64,000 bases of DNA, taken from NCBI RefSeq assembly GCF_034008315.1, contig NZ_CP125377.1, positions 2,306,001-2,370,000 of the forward strand. Direction: 5' to 3'. The DNA is from Pseudomonas sp. P8_241 (lineage in GTDB: Bacteria; Pseudomonadota; Gammaproteobacteria; Pseudomonadales; Pseudomonadaceae). The notes under the pieces were generated by a model, which was not told the DNA's origin, did no database searches, and saw nothing but the letters and a program-made list of their open reading frames with translations. The position numbers and the translations under genes are program-made. Of this stretch, positions 37,493 through 45,820 are shown one piece after another; within the stretch, counting starts at the first letter, position 1; every line of letters begins with the position of its first letter.

Positions 37493-39682
37493 TTACCTTA
37501 CTACTACGTCGCTGGGATTTTCCACCGCAGTTTTAGTGAGTCTTCCGTATCTTCTTTTCATGCTATCGCATGCATCTCGTACCTTACGCCTCACAATGTG
37601 CTCCGGCAGATTCTGATTGGCTTCTCGGGCTTTATTTGCAACTTGTATCAATTCTTTCGGCATATACTCCGCTGCATCAGCCTCCAAAAACAACGGCAAC
37701 AACTGCTCCTGATTTCTATCTATTTTGTTTCTGGATGGACCAAAAGCTATAGCGTTTGCCAAAAAATCTAGAGACATTAGTGGAGAGCTTGGAGGGCGAG
37801 CTAGCTCAGCTTTAAGACTTGCTCTAATTTTCCATGCAACGCTATCAATTGTAAGCCACCAGTGCTTGTATCCGAGTTCAGATGCTTCTTCATTTTTTCG
37901 GAGGCCGAGAACCCCTAAGTAACTTTCAACGTCATGCCTGACCAATGCTTCAGTTACAACGTTGTCACTATTTGCTGAGTCGCGTCTACGATACTCATGG
38001 GCTTCTTGCCACAGCCTTTCTACACTTGCCCTTGTTTCTGGCTCAACATACGCTACCGCCTCAGCCAAGGATTCCACCTCAACATTGAATAATCGCTTCA
38101 GGTATTCCTCAATGTCATCCTCCGGCCTGTTTTTCCCATGAAATATTTCAACCATCGAACCAAATTTTCTTGGATCATACCCTTGTTCTATATAGTGATA
38201 ATATAAATATGGAATACGGCCTTCCCACAGATTAGGCGCTCGATTTGAACAAGTCATTGATATATGAATGTGTTGAAGCAGCTCGCGCACTACCCCCTCA
38301 GTCACACGTAACTCTATACCAGACTCATTTAAAGCAGACACAGTCTTCGAGAATTTTTTTCCGTCATCGTCCTTTTTAAAAGCTTCCGCTAAAAGCGGGA
38401 GGACGATGGTAGTGTCTAGCCAGATCTTTCCGTAACCAAAAATCTTCTTTGTAGCTTTCTGCACATCAGGCGTTTCTTTCAGAAAAGAGTAAAGCGTATA
38501 TGTATCTGAAATCTTTTTCAGATGACGCCTCACAGACACCTTTTCAGAGGACATTACTCTGGCGACGACGTTAAGTGCAATGTCTGGCAAATGTATGATG
38601 CTAGCATCTATAGAGGGGAAATCATTTATATCTTGAAAAATAATATTTCTCAGCAAGTTAGGATCGGCAACACTTATCTGATCGTTGACCACTGACATCG
38701 CGAAAGCCTCACCAGACTTAATGAGATAGGCATCTATAATTCTGCATATCCGAAGTGTTACATCAGAGACGTTGCCATCTGCAATCTTGTCGGATTCTTC
38801 ACGCTCGTTATTAACTAAACTTTCGATCTGATCGTAAAACTCGCGCTCCTCTGACTCAACCTCCGCCAATCTCGTGGCCAACCTTAAGACTTCCTCATGC
38901 TTTAAACAGAATCTATCTTCCTTGGGCCAGTAACTTATAATTTTCTTGCTAAGCTTCAACAAGGCAGCATCTATATTTCGCCGAACTTCAGCCTCTGCGG
39001 TGGAAGGCATGTACTGAAATACTTTTTGATAGATCTCATCCCGAGTCAGTCGAGCTTTATCATTGCTATTTCTTAATGCCGCCCTAACCAACGACTCAAA
39101 TACAATCTTGGTTAAACCCTTGTCCGTAGCCTCATCCTCCCACTGCATACTCAAATAGGTTAATGCAGCTTTGGATTCCAGCGAGGTTAATGCAGGACGG
39201 CTTTTCTCTATAATCTTCTCACCTTCCAATATCGGAAGCGCGATTATATTAACTAATACTTGTGCAGATGCATACCTAGCATCGTCTGACTCGAACCTTT
39301 CCAGAAACCAATTTTTGTCTCTGATATCTAGGGAGATGCCTTTTTGCAAACATTTTTGTTTAAGAGCGTCACCATTAGCCCCTATCAACTGGTTTGTTAG
39401 ATATATCAAAACTCTGATGCTATCAAAGCCTTCCTCTAGCCTCTTAATAGTACGCATAACCTTTGCGTCCCAATCCTTTGAGACCGAATACTGGGTGGCG
39501 ACATAGGTGTTTCCATCGTTAGAAAAGAGCTCTGAATCACGCCCTCCATCACCACTTGGCGATGCCATCGTCCTCAGCGAGGAGAATTCAGAAGCGAGAA
39601 ACCCTGAGCAAAGATTCTCAAAGTACTCCCAATCAGAAGCTTTAGTATTATTCAGGGCTAACTCGAACAACTGCCGGTTCAT
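37493..39682 (-). CDS. Two-nuclease fusion: restriction-endonuclease-like N terminus, PIN-like C terminus
   Basis: 729 residues from the ATG at 39682, which has AAGGA seven bases upstream; an ATG at 39727 has no ribosome site. Residues about 15-130 look like a PD-(D/E)xK nuclease of the Mrr type: 'DWEYFENLCSGFL', 'SPSGDGGRDSEL' (Asp45, Asp49), 'YVATQYSVSKDWDAKV' (Gln64). A helical middle follows. Residues about 418-615 look like a PIN RNase: 'IWLDTTIVLPLL' (Asp423), 'VTEGVVRELLQHI' (Glu462), 'SDNVVTEALVRHDV' (Asp573), 'WWLTIDSVAW' (Asp613). The layout suggests a self-contained DNA- and RNA-cutting abortive-infection factor. No partner gene is adjacent. Assignments are from motif reading only. 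Confidence 0.6.
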   Translation of the reverse strand: MNRQLFELALNNTKASDWEYFENLCSGFLASEFSSLRTMASPSGDGGRDSELFSNDGNTYVATQYSVSKDWDAKVMRTIKRLEEGFDSIRVLIYLTNQLIGANGDALKQKCLQKGISLDIRDKNWFLERFESDDARYASAQVLVNIIALPILEGEKIIEKSRPALTSLESKAALTYLSMQWEDEATDKGLTKIVFESLVRAALRNSNDKARLTRDEIYQKVFQYMPSTAEAEVRRNIDAALLKLSKKIISYWPKEDRFCLKHEEVLRLATRLAEVESEEREFYDQIESLVNNEREESDKIADGNVSDVTLRICRIIDAYLIKSGEAFAMSVVNDQISVADPNLLRNIIFQDINDFPSIDASIIHLPDIALNVVARVMSSEKVSVRRHLKKISDTYTLYSFLKETPDVQKATKKIFGYGKIWLDTTIVLPLLAEAFKKDDDGKKFSKTVSALNESGIELRVTEGVVRELLQHIHISMTCSNRAPNLWEGRIPYLYYHYIEQGYDPRKFGSMVEIFHGKNRPEDDIEEYLKRLFNVEVESLAEAVAYVEPETRASVERLWQEAHEYRRRDSANSDNVVTEALVRHDVESYLGVLGLRKNEEASELGYKHWWLTIDSVAWKIRASLKAELARPPSSPLMSLDFLANAIAFGPSRNKIDRNQEQLLPLFLEADAAEYMPKELIQVANKAREANQNLPEHIVRRKVRDACDSMKRRYGRLTKTAVENPSDVVVR

Positions 39683-39727
39683 CAACCAATCCTTTTGATT
39701 GTAGATTTTACGTTTACCAGTGCTCAT

Positions 39728-40469
39728 AGCGCAGGCTCACCGTTGGCAATGAAAATACTAAGACAACTGCTTTGTCTTGAAAGCGTGGCACATCCGAGAC
39801 ATTTCATTGCTCCACCATGCTAATTTAGATAGCCAGAGGCCACCACAAAAATTCCAGTTTTCGCCAATGCTAGCTCCGGCTAAATCTCTCCTAACCTAGA
39901 GCCACTGTCTATCAGTTGGTTCGCCCTGCTCACAAAAGACTGTAAAATACTTTCACACGATGCCAGGTAGCTAAGTCGAAAATAGAGACAGCAAACCCGC
40001 CCCCCCTGTTGAGATGAACCCAATCACCCTTACCTATTGGGGTAGAATAGCCTGCATTTTTGAGCTTCAAGGTAGACATTAGGTCGTGTAGTGCCATCAA
40101 GCGTCTGAAGACGCTGATCCCCTAGTAGGCTTGCTTTTACCCACGACACCTCTGCTTGACGGCCCCGTCAAAAGGCCTGCTCTGCGCTCTCCGATTCATC
40201 AAATGGAGGGCGCGATCATGATGACTAAACTTGCGGGTGATCCGGACTGCTATCGAGCCATACTTAAATTTTTTCAGTTTTGCTCCTACCCGTCGTGGAA
40301 TTACCCTCGATCTGCAGAAGGACAATCAGAGGGGATCTAAAGAAATCGGCTGAAAATCGACATGGGCTGGGTCGAGATCAAGAGCCATTCCCGTGCCTCC
40401 TCGCTGTAATCGGCTCAAAATATCGCGGGTACCGTGCCCCCCCGTGGGCGGATGTCACGCTGGTTAAGC
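39728..40469. other. Non-coding stretch in the island
   Basis: No ORF here has a ribosome site, family resemblance or coding-like composition. Short ORFs at 40131-40340 appear to be chance. A poly-C stretch lies near 40001. Confidence 0.5.
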
Positions 40470-40700
40470 TTACAGAGTCAGCTCCCTCTTGACCCGGTAC
40501 ACGGTTGCAATCCCGACGTCCGCGATCTTGGCGACTTCTTCCACAGGGTTTCCATTCCGCTTGAGCAAGCCCGCTACTTTGTCCCACTTCGCTTAATTAC
40601 GCACCTTGCCCGCTGGCTTCCACTCAGGTTCCGCAGCCCGCTTGTTCTCCAGACCTTCCCGAGTCCGCTGCACTCGCTTCTCTTGATCGAGGCGTGTCAT
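40470..40700 (-). pseudogene. Small helix-turn-helix protein gene with in-frame stop
   Basis: Reads 'MTRLDQEKRVQRTREGLENK', continues to 'KPAGKVRN', meets TAA, then continues in frame as 'AKWDKVAGLLKRNGNPVEEV', 'AKIADVGIATVYRVKREL' and a final stop. The C-terminal part is the Hin/resolvase-type HTH. It is probably a stand-alone DNA-binding protein, broken by a GAA-to-TAA change. Confidence 0.6.
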
Positions 40701-40708
40701 GGTCACCC

Positions 40709-40975
40709 TCAAGTCTGGGTCTTTGATAGCGCCTCTTGCCTCAGCTTCATAATTCCAGCGGTGATGGCGAATGAACTCACGTCGAGCGTATTCAGTACCG
40801 CGATGGCGTTGTTATGTGCTTCGCTTGAGCCGCTGAATTTAGCCATAAGGCCATTTCTTCAATTGCTGCGGCTAAGGCGTGCTGATTGTGAAGTAGCAAG
40901 GTCAGCACGTCAGCAGTGGCGATTTTTGAATCTAAATGGTCTACATGGCTATCGTCCTTGAATGATGGTGCGGGA
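40709..40975 (-). pseudogene. Small frameshifted hypothetical gene upstream of the HTH remnant
   Basis: The first part reads 'TADVLTLLLHNQHALAAAIE' followed by 'EMALWLNS'; after a +1 shift it reads 'SSEAHNNAIAVLNTLDVSSF' to a TGA at 40709. The two pieces fit one small helical protein. It would have been translated just before the HTH gene. No intact start is visible. Confidence 0.45.
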
Positions 40976-41307
40976 ATCCTATTTCATCTCGCCGCTGGGT
41001 GAGGCTCGGTGCGTAATTGCTCAGACCAGCCCAATTGTTGTGTTCGACATGACCAGTCCTTTGGACCGGATTGCCTGCACGCTTGCTGGTAATGACCGGC
41101 AGAAGACGACCCAACGCTGACCTTCGTAGGGGGCCAACTATCTGCCAATGGTGGTGACTCGCGACGTTGTAAAATCGACCTAAACCATCTCATAAAGGGC
41201 TGAGTTAAAAAAGCTGGGCGTCAATGATGGCAATTTAGCATTATTAAGTAGCGAAGCTGTACTTGCCTGGATTAAGATCAGTAGAATCGTGGGTACACAG
41301 GAATATC

Positions 41308-42246
41308 ATGGCGTATTCCAGCAAAGCCAGAAACATTCAGAACCCGCATTTTTCGAACAACATAAGGCGGATCATCATGGATCGACACTTGTACAATAAA
41401 GACGAACTTTTTGAGTTTGGCCCATTTAATGGCTCCGCAATTTATTCAGCTCGACAAACAATACTCATACCTGGAGATAGAATCCAGGTTGTTTCTGGCT
41501 CGGCCACTAAGCCAAAGCGATATTTCTATCATGGATCTTACAAATATGTTCAAGAGATTGAGAGCGATAAGGCTGGGCGAAGAAAGTATACTGTTACCCC
41601 TATTCAGCCCTTGATCCCGCCCATTGAAATAACTCGAGAAATTCTTCCCGCAGGTGATACTTTCAACACATTTATTGGCAGCCGAACTACGTCGCTAGGC
41701 AATGTTCCGCATGCTTACAGCGAACTATATCTGCATCTGATAGATGCAAGTGGTCAGTATAAAGAAGAATTAGAGTGTGATGTCGAAAAAATTGCGAACT
41801 CAGCAGACTTCCACTCCAAGACGAGTATTGTTCGGGAAATGCTATGCCGTCTCGGACAAGGGCAGTTCAAGAAAAATGTCATGCGAGTCTGGGGGTATAA
41901 AAGCTGCGCTCTTACTGGAATAGACTTGCCGGAGATGCTGATAGCATCGCATATCAAACCCTGGGCTAAGTGCACGGACGGCGAGCATTTAAATGGATGC
42001 AACGGAATAATCCTTGCCAGTCACATTGACAAACTTTTCGACAGTCATTTAATTACTTTCAGGGAACGCTCTGGACAGTTTATACTTGATGCATCTCCAA
42101 AGATTAAAACATTAATCTCGATGAATTTCAAAATCACTCATAATTCACTCCATCTCGGAATGATCAGCCCATCTAATTACAGAGAGGCTTCAGACTTTAT
42201 GAAGCTTCATAATATAGAGTTTGAACGTAAGTCGTTACGACCTTAA
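41308..42246 (+). CDS. HNH_2-type endonuclease protein
   Basis: 312 residues. The C-terminal third carries the HNH_2 pattern: 'CALTGIDLPEMLIASHIKPW', then 'NGCNGIILASHIDKLFDSHLI'. This form is found in putative restriction endonucleases that use an N-terminal domain to read DNA. The N-terminal half is unrecognised ('DELFEFGPFNGSAIYSARQT'). The start at 41308 has CAGGAAT upstream; the frame is open to 41263. A lone restriction-like nuclease without methylase fits modified-DNA-dependent enzymes. It forms part of the nuclease-rich half of the island. Confidence 0.75.
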   Translation: MAYSSKARNIQNPHFSNNIRRIIMDRHLYNKDELFEFGPFNGSAIYSARQTILIPGDRIQVVSGSATKPKRYFYHGSYKYVQEIESDKAGRRKYTVTPIQPLIPPIEITREILPAGDTFNTFIGSRTTSLGNVPHAYSELYLHLIDASGQYKEELECDVEKIANSADFHSKTSIVREMLCRLGQGQFKKNVMRVWGYKSCALTGIDLPEMLIASHIKPWAKCTDGEHLNGCNGIILASHIDKLFDSHLITFRERSGQFILDASPKIKTLISMNFKITHNSLHLGMISPSNYREASDFMKLHNIEFERKSLRP

Positions 42247-42652
42247 ATACGATGATCTGCTTCGCCCATCAGCGGCTTCTGAAATAACGCTAGTGTTTCT
42301 GCAGATTTTTTCAACCTGGGCAAAACTCTACTATTTTATTTCTAATGACTGCTGTTGGCCGTTCAGTGTCGGTCGTAGCCACCCAGACCCATCGATACCC
42401 CAAAATTTCAAGTCGACATTTGCCCTGGGTCGAATATCGCCTGCCATTTGGCTGGCGAATATCACAGGGTAGATCTGAAGAAACGGGGAAAACTTTGCGA
42501 GTGTGGGTCGGTATCAAGCGCGTATACGCTCGTCTATACGGGCCTAACAGCCTCTTTCTAAAATATCGAGGAGTTTCACAGGCCACCCGAGGAACATCGT
42601 TTGGACGGCTTTCCGAAGCTGCTGGAATGCTTACTCCGGGGCACCTGTTGCC
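42247..42652. other. Non-coding stretch in the island
   Basis: Overlapping ORFs on both strands (for example 42345-42815 plus) have no ribosome site or family signal and extend antisense into the recombinase. I see no gene here. Confidence 0.5.
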
Positions 42653-43366
42653 TTACGTCTTAGCGCTGAGGGACAATTCAAGGCGAGTCATAAGGCGGGA
42701 TACCGTCATTGGCAGGAATGCCTTCCCTTTGGCCGTAGTCACGCCCTTCGCGTTAAGACACTGTGCGATGCGGGCAAAGGAGATACAACCATCGTACAAG
42801 CACGCCTTGATGTGATGAGCGATTGCATCAGCCCGACTGTCAGCGTTCTGTTTCTTCGCCTCCAGTGCGGCGCTGTTACCTACTGCCCAAGCCTTCGCTC
42901 GGCCAGCGTCACGGCGAGCGATCTTCCCTTGTGCCACGTTGTCACCGTTGGCGGCGAGGGCTTTCAACTCGGCCAGACCATCCTTCGTCCGCTTGCGAAT
43001 TTTAATTAGCTCTTCCTCAGCCAACAGGGATTTGATGTTGCGGACAAGACCACTGCCGTGAACGTCTTCCGCCTCAACAATGCTGTATTTCTTTTGCAGA
43101 GTGACGAAGTGGGCGTGGTCGCGGGTAAGTCGGTCAATACGGTGTACGACTACCGGGCAATCCAGCCTTTTCGCCATCGCCAGAGCTAAGCGGCATTGCG
43201 GTCGCTCCTGCGGGTCGATGGAACCTGACACGCCTTCATCAGTGAATTGGGCGACGATCTGCCAGCCGTGCGTCTCAGCGGCGATTTGGATAGCAGCGAA
43301 CTGACCAGCTACCGACAGGCACTGATCGTCTGTACTCATCCTTGCGTAAGCCACTACCTGCTTCAT
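42653..43366 (-). CDS. Serine recombinase (resolvase/invertase family)
   Basis: 237 residues and apparently intact. The catalytic serine is in 'VAYARMSTDDQ' near residue 10; 'HRIDRLTRDHAHFV' is the conserved arginine helix region; 'EELIKIRKRTKDGLAELKAL' is the long E-helix; the C terminus has a DNA-binding domain ('SFARIAQCLNAKGVTTAKGK'). It is the only whole serine recombinase in the island. The region upstream (43370-43440) has imperfect repeats around GTTCG that could be its crossover site. It may drive local rearrangement. Confidence 0.88.
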   Translation of the reverse strand: MKQVVAYARMSTDDQCLSVAGQFAAIQIAAETHGWQIVAQFTDEGVSGSIDPQERPQCRLALAMAKRLDCPVVVHRIDRLTRDHAHFVTLQKKYSIVEAEDVHGSGLVRNIKSLLAEEELIKIRKRTKDGLAELKALAANGDNVAQGKIARRDAGRAKAWAVGNSAALEAKKQNADSRADAIAHHIKACLYDGCISFARIAQCLNAKGVTTAKGKAFLPMTVSRLMTRLELSLSAKT

Positions 43367-43806
43367 GTTCTCGTCTCGTTATCAGGTGTTCGCAAATCTT
43401 AACATATTGTTGATGTTCGACAGCGAAGTGTTACAGCGTGTTGTTTGGGGTTGCTGGCCTGCTCCAGCTCGATGCAGGGGCATTGGTAAGGATGTGTACA
43501 GGCCGTTGTGGGTAGCCTGACCTAGGCCGCGTTCTAGCCGATCCAGCAACGCCGCCCCCGCTGTAGTGGAGGTCTGGCAATTCGTAGTGCTGTGATGGAG
43601 CGGGTGTGCGGAAATCTGCCGCTACGGCGAGAAAACCACGTGTCGAGGGGGCTTTGCTTGACCTGGCTGTAGCGTAAACCCCAGAAACAGCGGCTTTGGC
43701 GGGTATAGGGTGGTGTTGGGGGTGTGAGCGACGCCTGCGAGTGAATAGATATTGGTTAGTTTTTAATCAGCTAACTGCAAGGTGACTGAAGGGAGGTCGA
43801 GGTGCT
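43367..43806. other. Non-coding stretch between recombinase and Xre regulator
   Basis: No convincing gene. Near 43385-43440 there are short imperfect repeats (GTGTTCG..., TTAACATATTGTTGA, GTTCGACA) upstream of the recombinase, a possible res-like site. The rest shows nothing I can name. Confidence 0.4.
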
Positions 43807-44037
43807 TCACTTGCTGAGAACAAGGGTCTCCACATCGGCGATGAGTGCAGATGGCTGGCATTTCAAGGCAGCGGCAAGCTTGAAGATGATGTTGATGGTC
43901 GGTTGATTGACGCCTCGTTCGATGAGACTTACGTAATTCCGCTGAACATCGGCCTCCAGTGCCAGTTGCTCTTGTGTCAGCCCTGCAAGCTTCCGTCGCT
44001 CGCGAAGAACCCTACCGAATGCCAACCCTGCGTCCAA
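43807..44037 (-). CDS. Xre-family transcriptional regulator
   Basis: 76 residues, a single Cro/C1-type HTH: 'RKLAGLTQEQLALEADVQRN' followed by 'YVSLIERGVNQPTINIIFKL'. It starts with TTG at 44037 after a GGGGG stretch. It is divergent from the winged-helix pair; a perfect palindrome lies between them, which fits an autoregulating repressor of a mobile element. Confidence 0.85.
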   Translation of the reverse strand: MDAGLAFGRVLRERRKLAGLTQEQLALEADVQRNYVSLIERGVNQPTINIIFKLAAALKCQPSALIADVETLVLSK

Positions 44038-44090
44038 GCCGTAACCCCCTGAGTGAGGGGTGAACTGTCGTTCCCAGGGCTTACTACGTC

Positions 44091-44108
44091 TTCACAATAT
44101 ACTGTGAA
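44091..44108. promoter_or_regulatory. Palindromic operator candidate
   Basis: TTCACA-ATATAC-TGTGAA, perfect 6-bp arms with a 6-bp centre, between the Xre gene (54 bp away) and the divergent gene at 44232. The best candidate for the Xre binding site. Confidence 0.6.
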
Positions 44109-44231
44109 TATTCTGTTCTACATGGCACCATTCTCTCTATCGCTATTGGCATTTGCGGTCTGCCTGAGGGCCAGACTAGAGCCATCGTGTGAGCTAGTTA
44201 AATTGACTACATACACCCAGGGAGCTGCGAG

Positions 44232-44588
44232 ATGAACGAACAGAAAGGTACATCCCCATATGTCGCTGATTGCGAAGGTGAAGCCTTATACGCCAACCCA
44301 TCAGCCTTTATGGAGCTGAGTCGGTTGAATCGAACGAATCCACACGCTGTGTCAGTCATGCTTACGCTGATGTCGATCATGGGTGGCAACGGAGTTGTAC
44401 AGACTACTCAGGCGAAAGTGGCCAAACACTGCAACTCCACATTGCAACAGGTCGAGAAGGCCATCGCCGACCTTGCGGATGCCGGTTGGATTATCTCGGT
44501 AGATGCGAGCACCGAACCTGGAGGTCCTCTGGTGTGCTTTGTAAACCCTGACCTGGCCAAAGCGGAAAAGCCTGACGAGCAGATGTAA
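44232..44588 (+). CDS. Predicted winged-helix protein A
   Basis: 118 residues. 'HAVSVMLTLMSIMGGNGVVQ', 'AKVAKHCNSTLQQVEKAIAD' and 'LADAGWIISVD' look like a winged helix-turn-helix of the kind found in plasmid and phage replication or copy-control proteins. It is a clear paralogue of the next gene, of equal length. Divergent from the Xre repressor. No named family recognised. Confidence 0.65.
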   Translation: MNEQKGTSPYVADCEGEALYANPSAFMELSRLNRTNPHAVSVMLTLMSIMGGNGVVQTTQAKVAKHCNSTLQQVEKAIADLADAGWIISVDASTEPGGPLVCFVNPDLAKAEKPDEQM

Positions 44589-44622
44589 ACCAACTCACGG
44601 CTCCATGGTAGAGAACTGACTG

Positions 44623-44979
44623 ATGACTGATCAAAAATCACCCAAAGATCAAGCTGTACATGTTCCACGGTATGCGTTTGAAGTCATGGCTGCTCGTACA
44701 GCGGTGGACGAGGACAAAGTGGCGGTGATGCTACTTTTGCTTATGCGAATGGACGGTAACCGTGCAGTGCGGGTAGGCACGTCTCTGCTGTCTGATTTTC
44801 TTACGCTCAATATTGAGCGGGTGGAGTATGTGATCTCAAGCCTCATCAAGAATGGCTGGGTAGAGTCAGTTGATGATCGTGCGATGCGATCCCGCGTCCT
44901 CGATTGCGTTGTACACCCAGCATTCATTCACGCAGACTTCGATACGCTGATGAGGGTGGTAAGCTCGCGCATTTTGTAG
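44623..44979 (+). CDS. Predicted winged-helix protein B
   Basis: 118 residues. It aligns over its whole core with the preceding protein: V-x-VML-x-L-x3-x-GN at 'VAVMLLLLMRMDGN', 'IERVEYVISSLIKNGWVESVD' against 'LQQVEKAIADLADAGWIISVD', and Val-x-Pro near the end. 34 bp after gene A, so the two are co-transcribed tandem duplicates that have diverged strongly. It probably acts as a dimer partner or as a copy-control or replication factor. Confidence 0.65.
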   Translation: MTDQKSPKDQAVHVPRYAFEVMAARTAVDEDKVAVMLLLLMRMDGNRAVRVGTSLLSDFLTLNIERVEYVISSLIKNGWVESVDDRAMRSRVLDCVVHPAFIHADFDTLMRVVSSRIL

Positions 44980-45078
44980 GTTGTCTGAGTCAGGGATTGG
45001 CACCGAGTTGTCCCAAGCCCATCTCTGCATGCTAACGATCACATCTGGACGTTAACTTGCGTGGGATGGGCCATCCCT

Positions 45079-45100
45079 AGCCCACCTAGATGGGCTAATT
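45079..45100 (+). terminator. Possible terminator after the winged-helix pair
   Basis: Stem AGCCCA-CCTAGA-TGGGCT followed by AATTTAA, 100 bp after the gene. Short stem and weak T tail. Confidence 0.45.
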
Positions 45101-45134
45101 TAACGAATCCGTTCTGCCTTTGCTGACGCCTTAC

Positions 45135-45320
45135 TCATAGGTAACCCTGCACGTTAGTGATCAGTTCGTTCGGGTCCCTTATGCCGCTCGGCATGGTTAA
45201 CATCAAGATCAAGAGCAGGGTGGTGGCTGAGCCCCCTATCCACCCTGCTGAATAGAGTTGTTCTCTTGCCTCGCGGCGTAAGCGTGTAATCGGTGGGGTA
45301 GGGGCAGACATACCCCACAC
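45135..45320 (-). CDS. Possible small membrane protein
   Basis: 61 residues: 'MWGMSAPTPPITRLRREARE', then a hydrophobic stretch 'IGGSATTLLLILMLTMP'. No ribosome site is evident and no family is recognised, so this may be a chance ORF. Confidence 0.25.
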   Translation of the reverse strand: MWGMSAPTPPITRLRREAREQLYSAGWIGGSATTLLLILMLTMPSGIRDPNELITNVQGYL

Positions 45321-45349
45321 GCTTTTGATCTGAACCCTGTAGGTAAGTG

Positions 45350-45708
45350 GTGACTGACAGTCACGGATAACTGACTTCCAAGTCTGTAGCCTCCATTATT
45401 CCTACCTGTGCCTCAGGGCACGATTAACAACTGTTTAAGTTCCCAGGGAGGAAAGGGGGTTGACCCCCTCCCGCTCTTGCTCTTGCTCTTGCTCTTGCTC
45501 TGAATTGTGCGGGAAGTACTGGTGCCCACAGGCACGGATTTATTATTCCTCTTGGGTTGCTCGATCGTGGCTCACGCCACAAGTTATTAAGCAAGGTTGA
45601 GAGCAAAAGCAAAGCGGGGAGGGCTGTCCGCCCCATCTCCCCCTTAATCCTATAGAGTTGTCATCCGTGCTTGGTGGCACAGGCTATTGTCAGTGACGGT
45701 AACGTCAC
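45350..45708. repeat. Array of six GTG..CAC hairpins
   Basis: Six short inverted repeats, five of 14-15 nt and one of 16: 45350-45364 (GTGACT/AGTCAC), 45408-45421 (GTGCC/GGCAC), 45522-45535 (GTGCC/GGCAC), 45567-45580 (GTGGC/GCCAC), 45667-45680 (GTGCT/GGCAC), 45693-45708 (GTGACG/CGTCAC). Each has a 3-4 nt loop, and most are followed by an AT-rich word such as GGATAAC, GATTAAC, GGATTTATT or AAGTTATTAA. Longer GC stems (45454-45469 and about 45614-45642) lie between. No ORF explains them. The neighbourhood suggests an origin or a structured RNA. Confidence 0.7.
45473..45501. repeat. GCTCTT hexanucleotide tandem repeat
   Basis: Four full GCTCTT units plus a partial one, in the hairpin region. 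Confidence 0.9.
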
Positions 45709-45784
45709 AAGGGATCCATTTTTAAAGTTATCTGCATGGGGGTGCTAGCCTCTAATTGTGGAAAAAATCTCTTAAAGAATCTTT

Positions 45785-45820
45785 AAGAAGAAATTTCCAA
45801 CTAAGAAGAAATTTCCAACT
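45785..45820. repeat. 18-bp perfect tandem duplication at the ATPase gene end
   Basis: AAGAAGAAATTTCCAACT occurs twice head to tail. The stop codon of the ATPase gene lies at the junction (45801-45803), so the duplication may have set the present C terminus. Confidence 0.9.

Noticed and set aside
42345..42815. 156-codon ORF
   Set aside because: Overlaps the serine recombinase antisense, with no ribosome site and no family resemblance.
45424..45636. 70-codon ORF through the GCTCTT repeat
   Set aside because: Coding signal comes only from the repeat (Arg-Ala); no ribosome site.
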